NCBI GenBank assembly: GCA_965223435.1
Contig: CBDCWQ010000020.1
Coordinates: 186,001-250,000 of the forward strand
Direction of reading: 5' to 3'
Length of the DNA stretch: 64,000 nt
Origin: CBDCWQ01 sp965223435
Lineage (GTDB): Bacteria; Myxococcota; Kuafuiibacteriia; Kuafuiibacteriales; Kuafuiibacteriaceae
Shown here: positions 46,601 through 54,836 of the stretch, piece by piece
Position numbering within the stretch: position 1 is the stretch's first letter
Layout: each line of letters begins with the position of its first letter
The notes under the pieces: generated by a model
The model's input: only the letters and a program-made list of their open reading frames with translations
Database searches by the model: none
What the model was told of the DNA's origin: nothing
Translations under genes and position numbers: made by a program

Positions 46601-49600
46601 GTTATGTCCAGACGGCTGACATCAATTTTTCGGAGCATGGGTTTGGTTTAAAGGGATATCTGGAGACTGAGCGCCGGGTTGCCGATTGGGTCGGGACCCA
46701 AGAGGCTTTTCGTTTGCCGGGGGCTCCGTTGATGGCCCCGCATGAGTTTGAAGTTCACGTTCAGGGCGATCGTGTGTTCGTTGCCGCTCGGCTTCTCGAG
46801 GAAGCGATGGCGGTGGTGGGCACAGATGGTACCCTGTCTTCCAACGGCCCAAAGTGGGCCGCCGTCCATGACGAACATCCGTTTTGGGCGCAGTTTTCTG
46901 CGTTTGCGGCCAAGTTTGCCAGCGCCGGTGGGAACGCGGAGGCCTTCATGCATTCCGTGCGAACCTTTTTCTTGAGGTTGGGCAGTGAGCTCCATGACGG
47001 CGATCGTTATGGGGTTCGAATCGTTTCTGACGCCCAGCAAGGCGCGGCCTCGATCCTTGAATTTGTGCACCGGACGGTGCGTCCGAGCGGGGGCGACGCT
47101 TCGCCCTCAGACGGCACCGGCGTGACGTTTGGCGAATCACTTTGGGGTGGTGGGTTCTTGGCGAGCCCCGCACCCTCGTGGACCCCAACGTACGGCCCGT
47201 TCCCCATCTACCCTAGCCTCGGTGAAGCGGGACCCTTTCATTTTGGCTACCCCACACCGGCGGGCCGTCCCGCCGACCCCTCCTCTGGCCTGACCCCCGT
47301 GTACGCCCCGTGGACCATTGGGGCGGTTGGGTTGGCATCGAACAACCCCACCCAAAGCGGTTCGCATGGCAGCGGGCCTTCCGGGCCCGAAGGGGCAACC
47401 CCAAAGCCAAAGCCCACGGCACCGCCGCCGGTCGCGGAGCATCCCGTAGAGATTCCCCTTAAGGCGTTTTCGAGTTTGGCGCAATTGGTGTTGAAGCACA
47501 TCCCCGCCAGCGGCCCGGGTGCGGTGGGACCCGTTCCGCTTGTCGCCGAAGAAGATGCCTTTCCGAAGCTCATGATTCCTCGCATCGAGATCGATAGCGA
47601 CCACCGCGAGTTGCCTACGTTGCTGAGTCGAGGCCTTGTGGTTGAAGACGGGCAAGATGGGCACTATGTGGTCGAGTTTCCACCGCCGGGGTCGCCCGCA
47701 CTTCGGTTGCCCGTGAAGCACTACGAGATGCTTCGTGAGGGTCAGTGGGAAGACCCGGGTATGATGGAGCGCCACGTCGTGGTGGAAGGCATCCCTTACA
47801 ACAAAGCAGATGCTCGGGCTATCCGCGATGCGTGGTTTGTGAAGAGTTCGCTGGCCTCCATCAATGGCGTCGAATCGGGGGCCAAGACCCACACGATTCG
47901 GGACGTGCGTTTGGAGCTTAGATCGTTTTCGGGTCCAACGATTTCTGGGCCTTTTCTGTTTTGGCTATCCAAAGAAAGATTGCAGACCGCTGTGAAGGTC
48001 GGGCCCGTATTTTTTGACCCCCAAGCACGTGTGCTGAATCTTCCGGTTGTTGCGCCGCATCCTCCGGCGTGGATGGCGTCGACTTCTCCAGGCACACCCG
48101 AGGGCCGAACCGCGCGTGCCCTCAGTCAACTTCCGCACGTTGGTCGGCATCTTAAAGAGGGCTTCGTCCCCGAGAAATGGATACCGTTCTCCCACTTTCT
48201 CCAGCCCTACCCGGAAATTCGGGCTCTGGTGTTCGAAGCCCTTAAGCAGCAAGCCCAAAAACGTGGCACACGGGTTTCGTTTGATGGCTTCATGCTGAAG
48301 ATCGAAAATCTAGAACTTCGGGCGGAGGATGTGGCGCCCTACGGGGTGACCAAGTCTGAATTTCTTGACGGCTTTGTTGAAATACTTCGGGGTGAGCAAT
48401 CCATCGATACCCGATCCTCGAAAGGACTCCTCGAGCCACTCGTCAGGGACGTGCACCATCGTCAAAGCGGCTCGCGTTCTACAGTGGTCGTGCCGCGATA
48501 CGTTATCGATTTTCGCGCATTGATCTCCAATTTGACCGAAAAAAAGCCCGCGTACCCCGACCTCAAGCTTAAGGCTGCTTCGAACCATTTTTTCCCTATT
48601 TTGGACGCGCGGGGCGCGGAGCAAGTTGTCCGTTTTGAGGTTGGCTTTCCGCCGGGCGATACTGCGCATGCCCATCCTGAGCTCATATTTTTGCGACAGG
48701 GTGAACTTTCGAGTCTTTTTGCGCAGCCCATCTTTCGGGTTGCGCCTACCAAACAACGAGAAGGCCGGGTGATCGATTTTGCGGTTTCTCTACCGCATTT
48801 TGCCAATGACCGTCTTTTGGATCTGTGGTTGGCGGCCATGGTTTCGGGCAAGCTCAAGACAGAACGGGTGAAAAATGCGCATCACCTTGTCATTGAAGAT
48901 CTGGCTATCCCGATGGAGCTCCTCATGAAATTCGCGTCACATAAAGGGCAATCCGCAGACGACATCATCGCGCGTTGGCGGGGGACCGTCGACAAGAAGC
49001 GGGCGTCGAATTTGCACGCTCACTCGACGATTCCTCAGCAAAGTGGGGTAAAGGAGGCCAAAATTCATAAGATCGTCAACTTCGAGGGCCAAGTCTTGGG
49101 GCTGCATGTCCAAGAGTTTAGGGCGAGTCTTGGTGAGTTCCTTTGGAGGCTCGACGAACCAAGCAACTTTGGTATCCAGAAAATCAACAGCCAGGTTGAA
49201 GCCATTGGTCGAAAACTTGGCGACTACCAGTTGGCCTTCGGCACGTTCTTGACGAGGCCCAACGTACCGATGATGTTTCTTGAACGCCCGGGAACGACCG
49301 AGATGGCGCCCCAAGGGCGTGACGGCAGTGCCCTTTACACGACGCCTCGGGTCGATTCCTACATTCGACTCTATCGGGAGGCCGAAGTCAAAGATACCGA
49401 GCCCAGGCAAGAAGAGGCATCCAGTGCCGTCGGGGTCGACGCCGACTATCGTACGATTCACAACACCAACGGCCAAGAGAGCGCCTGGAACACCGACGCT
49501 TTTTCGAGCCTAGCGGAGCTCGATACGGTGCGGCGCATCGCCGAGGAGGTCAAAAAGAAGCTCGAAAATGTACCCCGCACGCTGAATGGGCAGCAGACCA

Positions 49601-52600
49601 CAGACCTTGCGCTCTACCCGACTGGCGTGAAGGAAATGAAGATTTCAGAACTGTTTCGCACGGTGAAGGCCGAGGTTGAGCCCGTGGGCGCGAGCCTTCG
49701 CCGGCTCAGGGACACGGGATTCGATCTTCACCATCCGATACGCGTGTATGCGCATCCCACCGGCAACGTTTTTGTCCACGGAGGAGACAGTGATTTGATC
49801 GCAGCGATGAATCTGCTGGGTGAAGAACAGGTCCCGGTGCGTTTCGTTTTACCGGCAGGGGGGCCGAGTGATCTTCAACGCTTCGATTCACCGAATTACG
49901 CACCGGGAACGTTGTTGGGGCTGAAGAAAACTGCCCTCCAGCGCGCGGGGGGTGCGGTGCATCAGATCACGCTGCGCGTGGATGCGGCGCCCAAGGATTC
50001 GGTTTTCAAGCAGGGCTTTTCCGCCAAAGGGCGCGAACTGGATCTGTCCAATCACGTGTTTGACGGGGATCAAAGCGCGTGGATCTCGACGACGACGTCG
50101 ATGCCGGTCGCCGTGGACTTGGTTACGAATTCACGGGATGTCGTAGAGGTCCTCGCTCGGTTTGATGTTGAACCTCCGCCGTATCGAATCAAGTACGCGG
50201 ATGGTCGAATCTATCTGGTGAGGCCCACTGGTGGTGTCGATTTGGCGACGGCGCTGGGTATCGATGTGGGTGAGGGCGAGGTGGCGGTGCGCGAACGCAT
50301 CGTATCCAACGATGTGCTGGGTGTATTCACACTCGGTGATGACAACAAAACCGGCGTTCTTGAACTTCACGCGGCTGCCCGCGACCCGCTGCCCTCCAGT
50401 TACGCGCTGGCGACCGCGCTCGAAACGGTGACGCTGGGAACGCTTGATGTTCCTGCGGAATCCACCGAGGCCGTGGCTTCGCTCACCAAGAAGCTCCGTA
50501 TCCAGGCGGCGTACGCCAAGCCCATATTGCTGCTCAAGACCCGAAACGGGGCGCTGAAGGTGCTCGACGGAGGCCTTGACGCCCTGGCGCTCGAGGCGGT
50601 GGGCGAGCATGAGGCTCTGGCCGCCGTGATTGATTTTGAACACCTTTTGGTCGAGCAAAAAAGAGCACTGAGCGAGGCGTATCCGCAGCATTTTGTGGTC
50701 GACGAAGCGAGTCAAGTTCCCGAGCCCAGGGCCGGTGGGGTACCGCGCCATTTCAACGGCCGAAAAGTCACGAGGCCTCAAGACTACCCGCCCTTTGTTG
50801 AAGAAATGGAGATCAGCAAGATCGTCGAGCAGAAAACGCCAAAGGATGAAGCCACCGGGTTCACGAAGGCGGCGGCGAAACTTTGGCCTACCCATGACGA
50901 AGCGCGTACTGGCTTTGCCCAAGATGGCTTTGATCTCAGCAATCCGATCAAGGTGTACAAGTTTCATTCCGGTATTGCGCTTTGGCCCATGGAGAAACCA
51001 AGGTTCTCGGCCTTGGTTGCTTCAGGGGAAAAGGTCGTTCCAGTACGTTTTGTACCCCATCCATTTTTTTGGCCACTCAAAAAGCTGGGTTCTTACCCCC
51101 ACAAACGCGAAGCTGGTCTTGCCGCCCATCGCGGGGTGGGCGCGGCGCTTGTGCGTCAAATGCATCTCAAGGTCTTCAGCAGTTCGCTCAAACCCGACGA
51201 TCGTCCGCCCGACCGTGTCTTTGTTTCGGGATTTCAGGCCGAAGGGGGGAACGAGGATCTTTTGGACCACGTGTGGAACGGAGGTGCGGGAAGCGCATAT
51301 GTGTCGACCTTCAGGGAGGTCAAGGGTGCGGTGGAGGAAGGCCCAAGGGGTGTCTACTTTGTGCGACCTTCTGGAGGCCTTTATCTTCGCGAAAGCCTCG
51401 GTATGTTTGAAGACCGAGTTTTTGTGCCCGGTCCAGTCAAACCTCAAGACATCTGGGGCTTTCTCCCTTCTTCTGGCCGTTTTGTGGTCAACAGGAATGC
51501 CATCGACCGCTTGCCGGACAGCTATGGACTTGCCTCCAGTGCCGAGGACCTCTCGGTGAAAGATCATGAGGGACACGGCGTAGACTGGAAAAAAGTGGGC
51601 ACCCTTATCGAGAACTTCAAAACCTCCGCGGACTACGCCAAGCCCGTGCTCATGGTTCGATTTTCAGAAGACGACCTCATTTTTTTAGAGGGCAACGAGA
51701 CCATAGAGGCCCTGTATCAGGCCCATGAGGAAAGCGTTCCCGCCCTGGTGATCGATTGGCGGGGTTTGACGAAGCTCGAACAAGAGCGTTTGGCAAAGGA
51801 CTACCGAAGCGCATTTGTGTCGGCTGGCGTGACCGTACCGATGGGGCAGGTCTTGACGCAAGGTTCGGTGGTGGATCCGGTGCTTCCGGCTGCGCCGGGT
51901 CTTCGCGAGGACTACGGAAAGGACAACAAGGCCTTTTTGGTGTTGGACAAGCGCATTCAAAACCCTTTGTCCATCCGGGGCATCAACTTCATCGCAACCC
52001 ACCGGCCAGATTTGATAGCCCGCGCTGTCGGAACCGGCTCTTTCTCTCAAGGTTTGGACGAAATCATAGCCATGGTGAACGACCGTCCACGCTGGTTTTC
52101 AATCGGGCAGCTCAGAGGTCCCGACGCTCGAATGGACATGAGTCTGATGACTGATGTCCGGGACCCGCATAAAGAGCACTCTACGTTGTTCCTCTGGGCG
52201 GGCAAGCCGGATGACGACAGCGCTTTTCCGCGTCCTATACCCGGACTGGGACGCTATTTTGTTCACTTTGTAGGCTACCAACAGGAGTACTCCGGATTGT
52301 CCAATGCGGTGTACTTTGCGCCCAAAACCAGTCCTATTCAACTTGACCAGCCGCGGTTGTTGTCCTCCAACAAAACGGGCGAAGTTGAACACCTTGAGGT
52401 GGCATTGACATACAGCGAGGATGGATTCGAGGCCGAAAAGGCCGACATTTATCTGTTCAAGGCCCCGAAGAACAAGAAGGAGGCCGTCAAGGATTTTATT
52501 TTCTTCAGGGCGAACATGGCTTCGGGCCAGACAACCCAAAAAGCGGTCATTTCCCTGGACGGACTCGAGACGAGTGCGGCGGGTCACGCACTCCGACCGT

Positions 52601-52764
52601 TTCTGGCTTCGATGGCCGACGAAGACTCTTTGTATTGGAGTACACGTCTGATCGGAACCCAGGCGCTCGACCCCATCGGCGGCGACGACAGGGTTTCGTC
52701 CCGGGAGAGTGAGCCCTTGCGGGTTGCGCAGGGGCTCTTGGGCTTGAGCGAAAGCCCTAAATAG
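40618..52764 (+). CDS. Giant secreted multidomain protein with ADP-ribosyltransferase-like tail (member 2)
   Basis: At about 4,048 residues this is the only intact member in full view. A signal peptide (LAWSLGWMLFLWPDVSVAEA) is followed by paired 'GWNL' modules (ESGWNLTTFP, RAGWNLIEVP, then RVYWVKA). Five copies of a 12-residue GASQGGDALFSV-type repeat come next, then a propeller-like region with YDHLGQHHLVWGEQHKAYYL. The toroid-like domain spans about 1067-1456 (VWAYTQGIALAQ, VVTEHNLDTLSVLNHA, AIDNCSWLAL). Further on are two DWV...PGAP-type beta repeats, a Pro linker and 700 residues of unknown sequence. The tail (about 3000-3750) is two copies of a ParB-like/ART-like/ParB-like cassette. It is likely exported. 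No immunity gene is evident downstream. Confidence 0.85.
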   Translation: MTNMCRFSGVNRLAWSLGWMLFLWPDVSVAEADASFRVRFESGWNLTTFPWRVQDNLLARMAEKHLRVWVLEGSDPGVGPSASHARPASDIEPGRFYAVAAALPTEVVVHGAPVVPSSADLRAGWNLIEVPSFSPRPGSNIERVQTWDPKRQSYLSVEEGDRMEPQRVYWVKAKTAGPFPFSGGAALASVGASQGGDALFSAGASQGGDALFSVDASQGGDASFSVDASEGGDASFSVGASQVSGFERLAPVQHQEGAFGVPMAVGEGSLNAALPKLVASRVRDKIYAHLVYIAKGDRLLGDQIWYFSSDRAGKRGSWSLPTFLGQPDVRWSVEDLAIAAQGKRLTVAWIATSSVAGEHRLYALGSDDAGQSWRGESGVRVAGPRAQARLVRSSSAWMDGLGMAYDHLGQHHLVWGEQHKAYYLRNLKGPASNVFDAHKREPVDVVVDYQLEYVGGCSQERENEKCVCSEMVHEFYSLGEERISPEDEERSLGCLEVYDEYPHLRAALPKHPSGGLAYGPYFFRCEQNYVRRPSLHVDRNAVTITAHQTLSWDNRPIKNPDWRARYGPKTPPPNPEDPCGDPLAGRRQSLLGFRQVWKPHSGACDPLERASWLLAPEGALGSRYSGERSPPHPRDGYQYLYAGQWHDRDVIKVAQRPLLRGQWSSPSQGPVQRRKVAAVQPGVPRHAFEPVVTVEDVGEREEGWREGIWAGDTFSRWRISHVDVFDSHDLFDEGQEPCVDIEAQPLDSNAPKKMAPLYPRVTTGPSGQMWVVYERGPPPGPSAPGMNPIFVAASHDHGLSWSPAEAIATGTMPVVVSASSQETIVLYSDPQKPGGGAIRTVRKLGDGPWHGGETLNEKPAKHIHGHHGGEHAGPLYGVPELIAVEQLFVAAWIQKASPGGSREQIMVSRAARLRDEEVQIRVTGVPEPSSAGGNADGPRLTMEDQFDQERVLEDEGVSLDLGSGAPGAAGWSPDATSPLARLPRGVEQGVTPWSPADPVAWNHVALGEAFVRPEVQETVLETLAPATVADNYRRGVDLRDRLYNPLTGGQREYLRDSRDPDSAKLSEFDRVWAYTQGIALAQAARQGDGQKAENMARWLCRHAVWESQGDENASVILGWHFSHNTLGDDWKDVRLVTGATAWAVHGLGVFLSSMAFSRTEEPGAHDADAYRHCYQASLRGLARYRTESGLMTAGMTAQALEHSEGGRAYYQTLDALGYDDVPKTMVRAMNVVTEHNLDTLSVLNHALRHAEAFGLDAAYIRTWRDELRDAIFTKLWHPEDRRVLTGGEFDGQGHFFPSKWSAIDNCSWLALSVDYEHLSLGQTDKLGDCLAYTVDAFVKELGFEDGPDAPRYLGTHYFPSDFRDPYIDLSREDQSKQPKTYHLEATAGLILGLWTFADQNPDHPGVIELRAVADDLWFWMQRFVGDHGFVYASRRIQDLSTLLESSTAAIWFVDVRDYQTQRAYAESIHRIEEAHFEPVDPQMDGVLVYQTEVFLSAEQPSWAAHLSLLEARGLGVIIEPVSKANESPLLPLWSLRPLDSTPSMRAAEWVPEGAEGSGLGPEARVGMGIHRREAGTYQLALGDSGALGAFRVWLVLDVGSDRSREVLVGGHGPGATDIPRFCTTLSHPARVHAAFLSEDLPDAKWTVEQIPGQGVVAGEGMHTIRVAPPGEGRAPFVATVSGHQCSPYLVFGQPGQEGPSGGFELQRGREALLRVSELKDGEKVPYTESSFVHRLEVLTPGAEGPSMARVFPTESPGQFVIHPEASGLYAVRLFLDSQDMARESTLVVDIEATLAEQKAFSNPWVANFLLPFTSQGDRVRSTQLQVFAYYRPQGRLMIDAVGHSGVRSIYGPQSSNRGEAVVYIYRGDQWFDAAYAEGFEERGVYRNQDPFDLFSPQGVVFGPDAATDDDQTLADWVLHEDSFRVPGAAPDARHEFQVYVTSGSVRVGSRIRPDPFVGYLGSKTSLYVPPTDTVGEAVVHIALGDAATEVLGGRGYVQTADINFSEHGFGLKGYLETERRVADWVGTQEAFRLPGAPLMAPHEFEVHVQGDRVFVAARLLEEAMAVVGTDGTLSSNGPKWAAVHDEHPFWAQFSAFAAKFASAGGNAEAFMHSVRTFFLRLGSELHDGDRYGVRIVSDAQQGAASILEFVHRTVRPSGGDASPSDGTGVTFGESLWGGGFLASPAPSWTPTYGPFPIYPSLGEAGPFHFGYPTPAGRPADPSSGLTPVYAPWTIGAVGLASNNPTQSGSHGSGPSGPEGATPKPKPTAPPPVAEHPVEIPLKAFSSLAQLVLKHIPASGPGAVGPVPLVAEEDAFPKLMIPRIEIDSDHRELPTLLSRGLVVEDGQDGHYVVEFPPPGSPALRLPVKHYEMLREGQWEDPGMMERHVVVEGIPYNKADARAIRDAWFVKSSLASINGVESGAKTHTIRDVRLELRSFSGPTISGPFLFWLSKERLQTAVKVGPVFFDPQARVLNLPVVAPHPPAWMASTSPGTPEGRTARALSQLPHVGRHLKEGFVPEKWIPFSHFLQPYPEIRALVFEALKQQAQKRGTRVSFDGFMLKIENLELRAEDVAPYGVTKSEFLDGFVEILRGEQSIDTRSSKGLLEPLVRDVHHRQSGSRSTVVVPRYVIDFRALISNLTEKKPAYPDLKLKAASNHFFPILDARGAEQVVRFEVGFPPGDTAHAHPELIFLRQGELSSLFAQPIFRVAPTKQREGRVIDFAVSLPHFANDRLLDLWLAAMVSGKLKTERVKNAHHLVIEDLAIPMELLMKFASHKGQSADDIIARWRGTVDKKRASNLHAHSTIPQQSGVKEAKIHKIVNFEGQVLGLHVQEFRASLGEFLWRLDEPSNFGIQKINSQVEAIGRKLGDYQLAFGTFLTRPNVPMMFLERPGTTEMAPQGRDGSALYTTPRVDSYIRLYREAEVKDTEPRQEEASSAVGVDADYRTIHNTNGQESAWNTDAFSSLAELDTVRRIAEEVKKKLENVPRTLNGQQTTDLALYPTGVKEMKISELFRTVKAEVEPVGASLRRLRDTGFDLHHPIRVYAHPTGNVFVHGGDSDLIAAMNLLGEEQVPVRFVLPAGGPSDLQRFDSPNYAPGTLLGLKKTALQRAGGAVHQITLRVDAAPKDSVFKQGFSAKGRELDLSNHVFDGDQSAWISTTTSMPVAVDLVTNSRDVVEVLARFDVEPPPYRIKYADGRIYLVRPTGGVDLATALGIDVGEGEVAVRERIVSNDVLGVFTLGDDNKTGVLELHAAARDPLPSSYALATALETVTLGTLDVPAESTEAVASLTKKLRIQAAYAKPILLLKTRNGALKVLDGGLDALALEAVGEHEALAAVIDFEHLLVEQKRALSEAYPQHFVVDEASQVPEPRAGGVPRHFNGRKVTRPQDYPPFVEEMEISKIVEQKTPKDEATGFTKAAAKLWPTHDEARTGFAQDGFDLSNPIKVYKFHSGIALWPMEKPRFSALVASGEKVVPVRFVPHPFFWPLKKLGSYPHKREAGLAAHRGVGAALVRQMHLKVFSSSLKPDDRPPDRVFVSGFQAEGGNEDLLDHVWNGGAGSAYVSTFREVKGAVEEGPRGVYFVRPSGGLYLRESLGMFEDRVFVPGPVKPQDIWGFLPSSGRFVVNRNAIDRLPDSYGLASSAEDLSVKDHEGHGVDWKKVGTLIENFKTSADYAKPVLMVRFSEDDLIFLEGNETIEALYQAHEESVPALVIDWRGLTKLEQERLAKDYRSAFVSAGVTVPMGQVLTQGSVVDPVLPAAPGLREDYGKDNKAFLVLDKRIQNPLSIRGINFIATHRPDLIARAVGTGSFSQGLDEIIAMVNDRPRWFSIGQLRGPDARMDMSLMTDVRDPHKEHSTLFLWAGKPDDDSAFPRPIPGLGRYFVHFVGYQQEYSGLSNAVYFAPKTSPIQLDQPRLLSSNKTGEVEHLEVALTYSEDGFEAEKADIYLFKAPKNKKEAVKDFIFFRANMASGQTTQKAVISLDGLETSAAGHALRPFLASMADEDSLYWSTRLIGTQALDPIGGDDRVSSRESEPLRVAQGLLGLSESPK
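41171..41345 (+). repeat. 36-bp in-frame minisatellite in member 2
   Basis: Five imperfect units each encode about GASQGGDALFSV. The unit is divisible by three, so gain or loss changes a linker between the GWNL modules and the propeller-like region without frameshift. Confidence 0.88.
49600..50690 (+). other. ParB-like / ART-like cassette 1 within member 2
   Basis: The ParB-N/sulfiredoxin-like part reads TGFDLHHPIRVYAHPTG ... EEQVPVRFV. The ART-like domain (about 49,960-50,350) follows the cholera-toxin pattern: LRVDAAPKDSVF (candidate R), SAWISTTTS (STS strand), YLVRPTGGVDLATALG and EGEVAVRERI (ExE), then VLGVF. All three catalytic positions (R, S-T, E-x-E) seem present. A second ParB-like segment (YAKPILLLKTRNG) closes the cassette. 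Confidence 0.6.
50745..51830 (+). other. ParB-like / ART-like cassette 2 within member 2 (degenerate)
   Basis: A diverged duplicate of cassette 1. ParB-like GFDLSNPIKVYKFHSG ... VVPVRFV precedes an ART-like part with RPPDRVFVSGF, SAYVSTFRE, FVRPSGGLYLRESLG and EDRVFVPGPVKPQDIWGF. The first Arg aligns with Lys (LKVF) and the second Glu of ExE with Arg (EDR), so catalysis is probably lost. YAKPVLMVRFSEDD repeats the closing ParB-like part. Confidence 0.55.
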
Positions 52765-53229
52765 CCCGCCGCTCAAATGGACATCCGCGCATCCAAAAGG
52801 TGCCCCATGGGCCAAAAGGCATGCCCGTGGGCAAAAGGCGGCTTGTTTTCAATAACGTAGCTGCCACCCGACGAAGCGTTGATGGCATCTCGGATATCTT
52901 TGGATGGCTCCGCTCAGTTGGGTGCGATCATTGAAAAAGATGCTCCGGTCAAAGCCGAAGCTCTTTCGGGCGCTGCTTCGCATCGCTTGGCCCCACCGGT
53001 GTGGACGCAGTGGTTGCTCATGCAATCCCTGGATTCATGGCATGCTTTTTCCGTTTGTGCAGTCGCCACAGGGGCCTCCACAGTCTACGTCCACTTTCTC
53101 CTTGGTTTTTCACACCATCATGGCAGGACGGTGTTTCGCTCTGGGTTCGGCGCGATTCGACGACTACGGCGCGTGTGTCTGAGTCTTGGATGGTTGTTCG
53201 ATAAAGAAGAATGCGATCGACACTGAAGA
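52765..53229. other. Intergenic region after member 2
   Basis: A 465-bp stretch downstream of the giant gene. A 115-residue frame (52879-53226) was looked at as a possible immunity gene but has no homology or ribosome site. Short repeats of GGGCAAAAGGC-type occur just after the stop. Confidence 0.45.
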
Positions 53230-53515
53230 TTATTGAAGGGTGAAGGCCAGATCGTCTCTATCGTTGTAAATGCCCTGCGAACAGGCACCAGGATCTGCTG
53301 CGGTTCCGTTGTATCGCCACTGTGCGCGAATGGCGGTTGGATGCGTTGGCTGGAATGGCCCAATCCTTCACGGTCAGGACTTGTTCGCCTCCCTTGATAC
53401 CTCTCACCGTGTCGATATGCACCCAAACCGGGGTCAAGGCATCCGCTGCGTAGTACAGATCGAGGTAGTCGGCGAGGCCATTGCCGTAGCCCCATACTGT
53501 TGCCTCTATCTGCAC
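53230..53515 (-). pseudogene. C-terminal remnant of a secreted protein
   Basis: One frame reads VQIEATVWGYGNGLADYLDLYYAADA and another continues IRAQWRYNGTAADPGACSQG, then YNDRDDLAFTLQ and a TAA at 53230-53232. Together they resemble the C-terminal beta domain attached to secreted proteases of Myxococcota. A frameshift lies near 53330-53345 and the rest of the gene is missing. Confidence 0.6.
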
Positions 53516-53650
53516 GGCGCTGCCGCGCGACAGCGGGCTTCCGTCCAGGGTACGAATCGAAAGGTGGTCGATGGATTCATCTCGATGAAAGTACCCGCGG
53601 TTCTCATGCTTTGTATGGGCCGCGGTATATCCTGGGTGTAGACGAAGACG

Positions 53651-54463
53651 TCACGATCGCTGCCGAATGGGAAGCAGTACTTCGGTTTCGAGGTCGTCAG
53701 GCGGCACTTCAGCGGGATCGTTGAGGTAGATCTCGCGAAGCGCATCACGTTGCTCGTAGCCGCGTTCTTGGGCCCAAGCGCACAATGCGTGATAAGCGAC
53801 GCCCAATTCTTCATAGGCACCGCGGTGGACCAGCCACGCGACTTGACCTCCGGGCACTTCGACGAAGGTGGCTTGGTTCAGGGTCGGGTGTGGTTGGGGC
53901 ACGCCAGCGCAGGCATGGACGATTACCCGACCATCTTCTCCCGGATCCTCATTGATACACATCACCGGTGACTCGTATGGACACCCGAGCTGCTCGAGTT
54001 CAGAAAACAATGCATACACCAGGTCACCTGATTCTTGGACCATACAAGCCAAGGAGGTTTCACAGCTCAGCCTTGCGAGTGTTCGATTCGGCTCCACGCG
54101 AACATCGATCCGGTAGGGGGCTAAGTCGGCTTCTCGAGCCAAGCGCCGTAACGATGCCAATGCCTGCGTTTGCTTTTGTATCGACAAGGCAACACGTTGA
54201 TGTTCTGCCTCCAACATAGCCTGTAACGCCTTACCCTCGGCCTGAAGCATTTTGCGAATCCGGGGAAGCGGCACATCCAATGAACGCAACATCGCGATCC
54301 GCACCGCGTCGCGTGCTTGTGCGGTCGCATAGTAACGGTAGCCGGTGGTCGGATCGATGTACGCGGGTTCGAGGAGACCTTCCTTGCCGTAGTGGCGGAG
54401 CGCCTTGATGCTCAGACGACAAGATTTGGAAAATTGCCCGATCGGCATCAGATCCTTACACAC
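53651..54463 (-). CDS. MerR-family regulator with GyrI-like effector domain
   Basis: The N-terminal winged helix (MPIGQFSKSCRLSIKALRHY, YIDPTTGYRYY) is typical of BltR/BmrR-type MerR proteins, followed by a coiled dimer helix (residues about 75-115) and a C-terminal GyrI-like ligand-binding domain (about 120-270). Such regulators bind bulky cationic or aromatic drugs and activate efflux genes. No efflux gene is next to it. Either M1 or the ATG at 54448 could be the start. It lies on the same strand as the VOC gene, from which the IS630 element separates it. Confidence 0.9.
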   Translation of the reverse strand: MCKDLMPIGQFSKSCRLSIKALRHYGKEGLLEPAYIDPTTGYRYYATAQARDAVRIAMLRSLDVPLPRIRKMLQAEGKALQAMLEAEHQRVALSIQKQTQALASLRRLAREADLAPYRIDVRVEPNRTLARLSCETSLACMVQESGDLVYALFSELEQLGCPYESPVMCINEDPGEDGRVIVHACAGVPQPHPTLNQATFVEVPGGQVAWLVHRGAYEELGVAYHALCAWAQERGYEQRDALREIYLNDPAEVPPDDLETEVLLPIRQRS

Positions 54464-54503
54464 GGCGGCTCTGTCCTTGGCATGGAAGGCCCTAACAGAC
54501 TTC

Positions 54504-54836
54504 CTAGTGCTCGAGATCGGAAGTCCGTTCCGGGTTTTCTGCGATAGGCGTGAGTGTCCAGGGGAAATTCTCCAAGACCATCCTCACCAAGGGCTTAAGA
54601 TTGTCTCGGAAAGGCGTTCGTTCCCAGCGACCAGAGTAGTTCGCCATGTCAAGGCACCAAAGATGCACCGTGTCACGACGAAGGCGAAAGTGCTTGACGG
54701 GATCGCGCTCTGGTCCAGACTCGACGATGACCGCAACGCCATGTTTACGGGCGCGGAGATGCTTGGCGCCCGCGGCGTGTAAAACCTCTTCCACGAGCGT
54801 GGCGTCTCTGGACTCAGCTTTGGGTTTGGCGGGCAT
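54504..54836 (-). CDS. Small accessory protein inside the IS630-type element
   Basis: A 110-residue protein of unknown function, with HGVAVIVESGPERDPVKHFR and YSGRWERTPF. It lies just downstream of the transposase on the same strand and inside the inverted ends of the element. Its TAG stop uses the TA target base pair at 54505-54506, so the last codons are the left terminal repeat. It may be a passenger or helper of transposition. Confidence 0.6.
   Translation of the reverse strand: MPAKPKAESRDATLVEEVLHAAGAKHLRARKHGVAVIVESGPERDPVKHFRLRRDTVHLWCLDMANYSGRWERTPFRDNLKPLVRMVLENFPWTLTPIAENPERTSDLEH

Noticed and set aside
52879..53226. Candidate immunity gene downstream of the ART-bearing protein
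   Set aside because: No homology, no clear ribosome site and atypical composition; kept only as a note in the intergenic entry.
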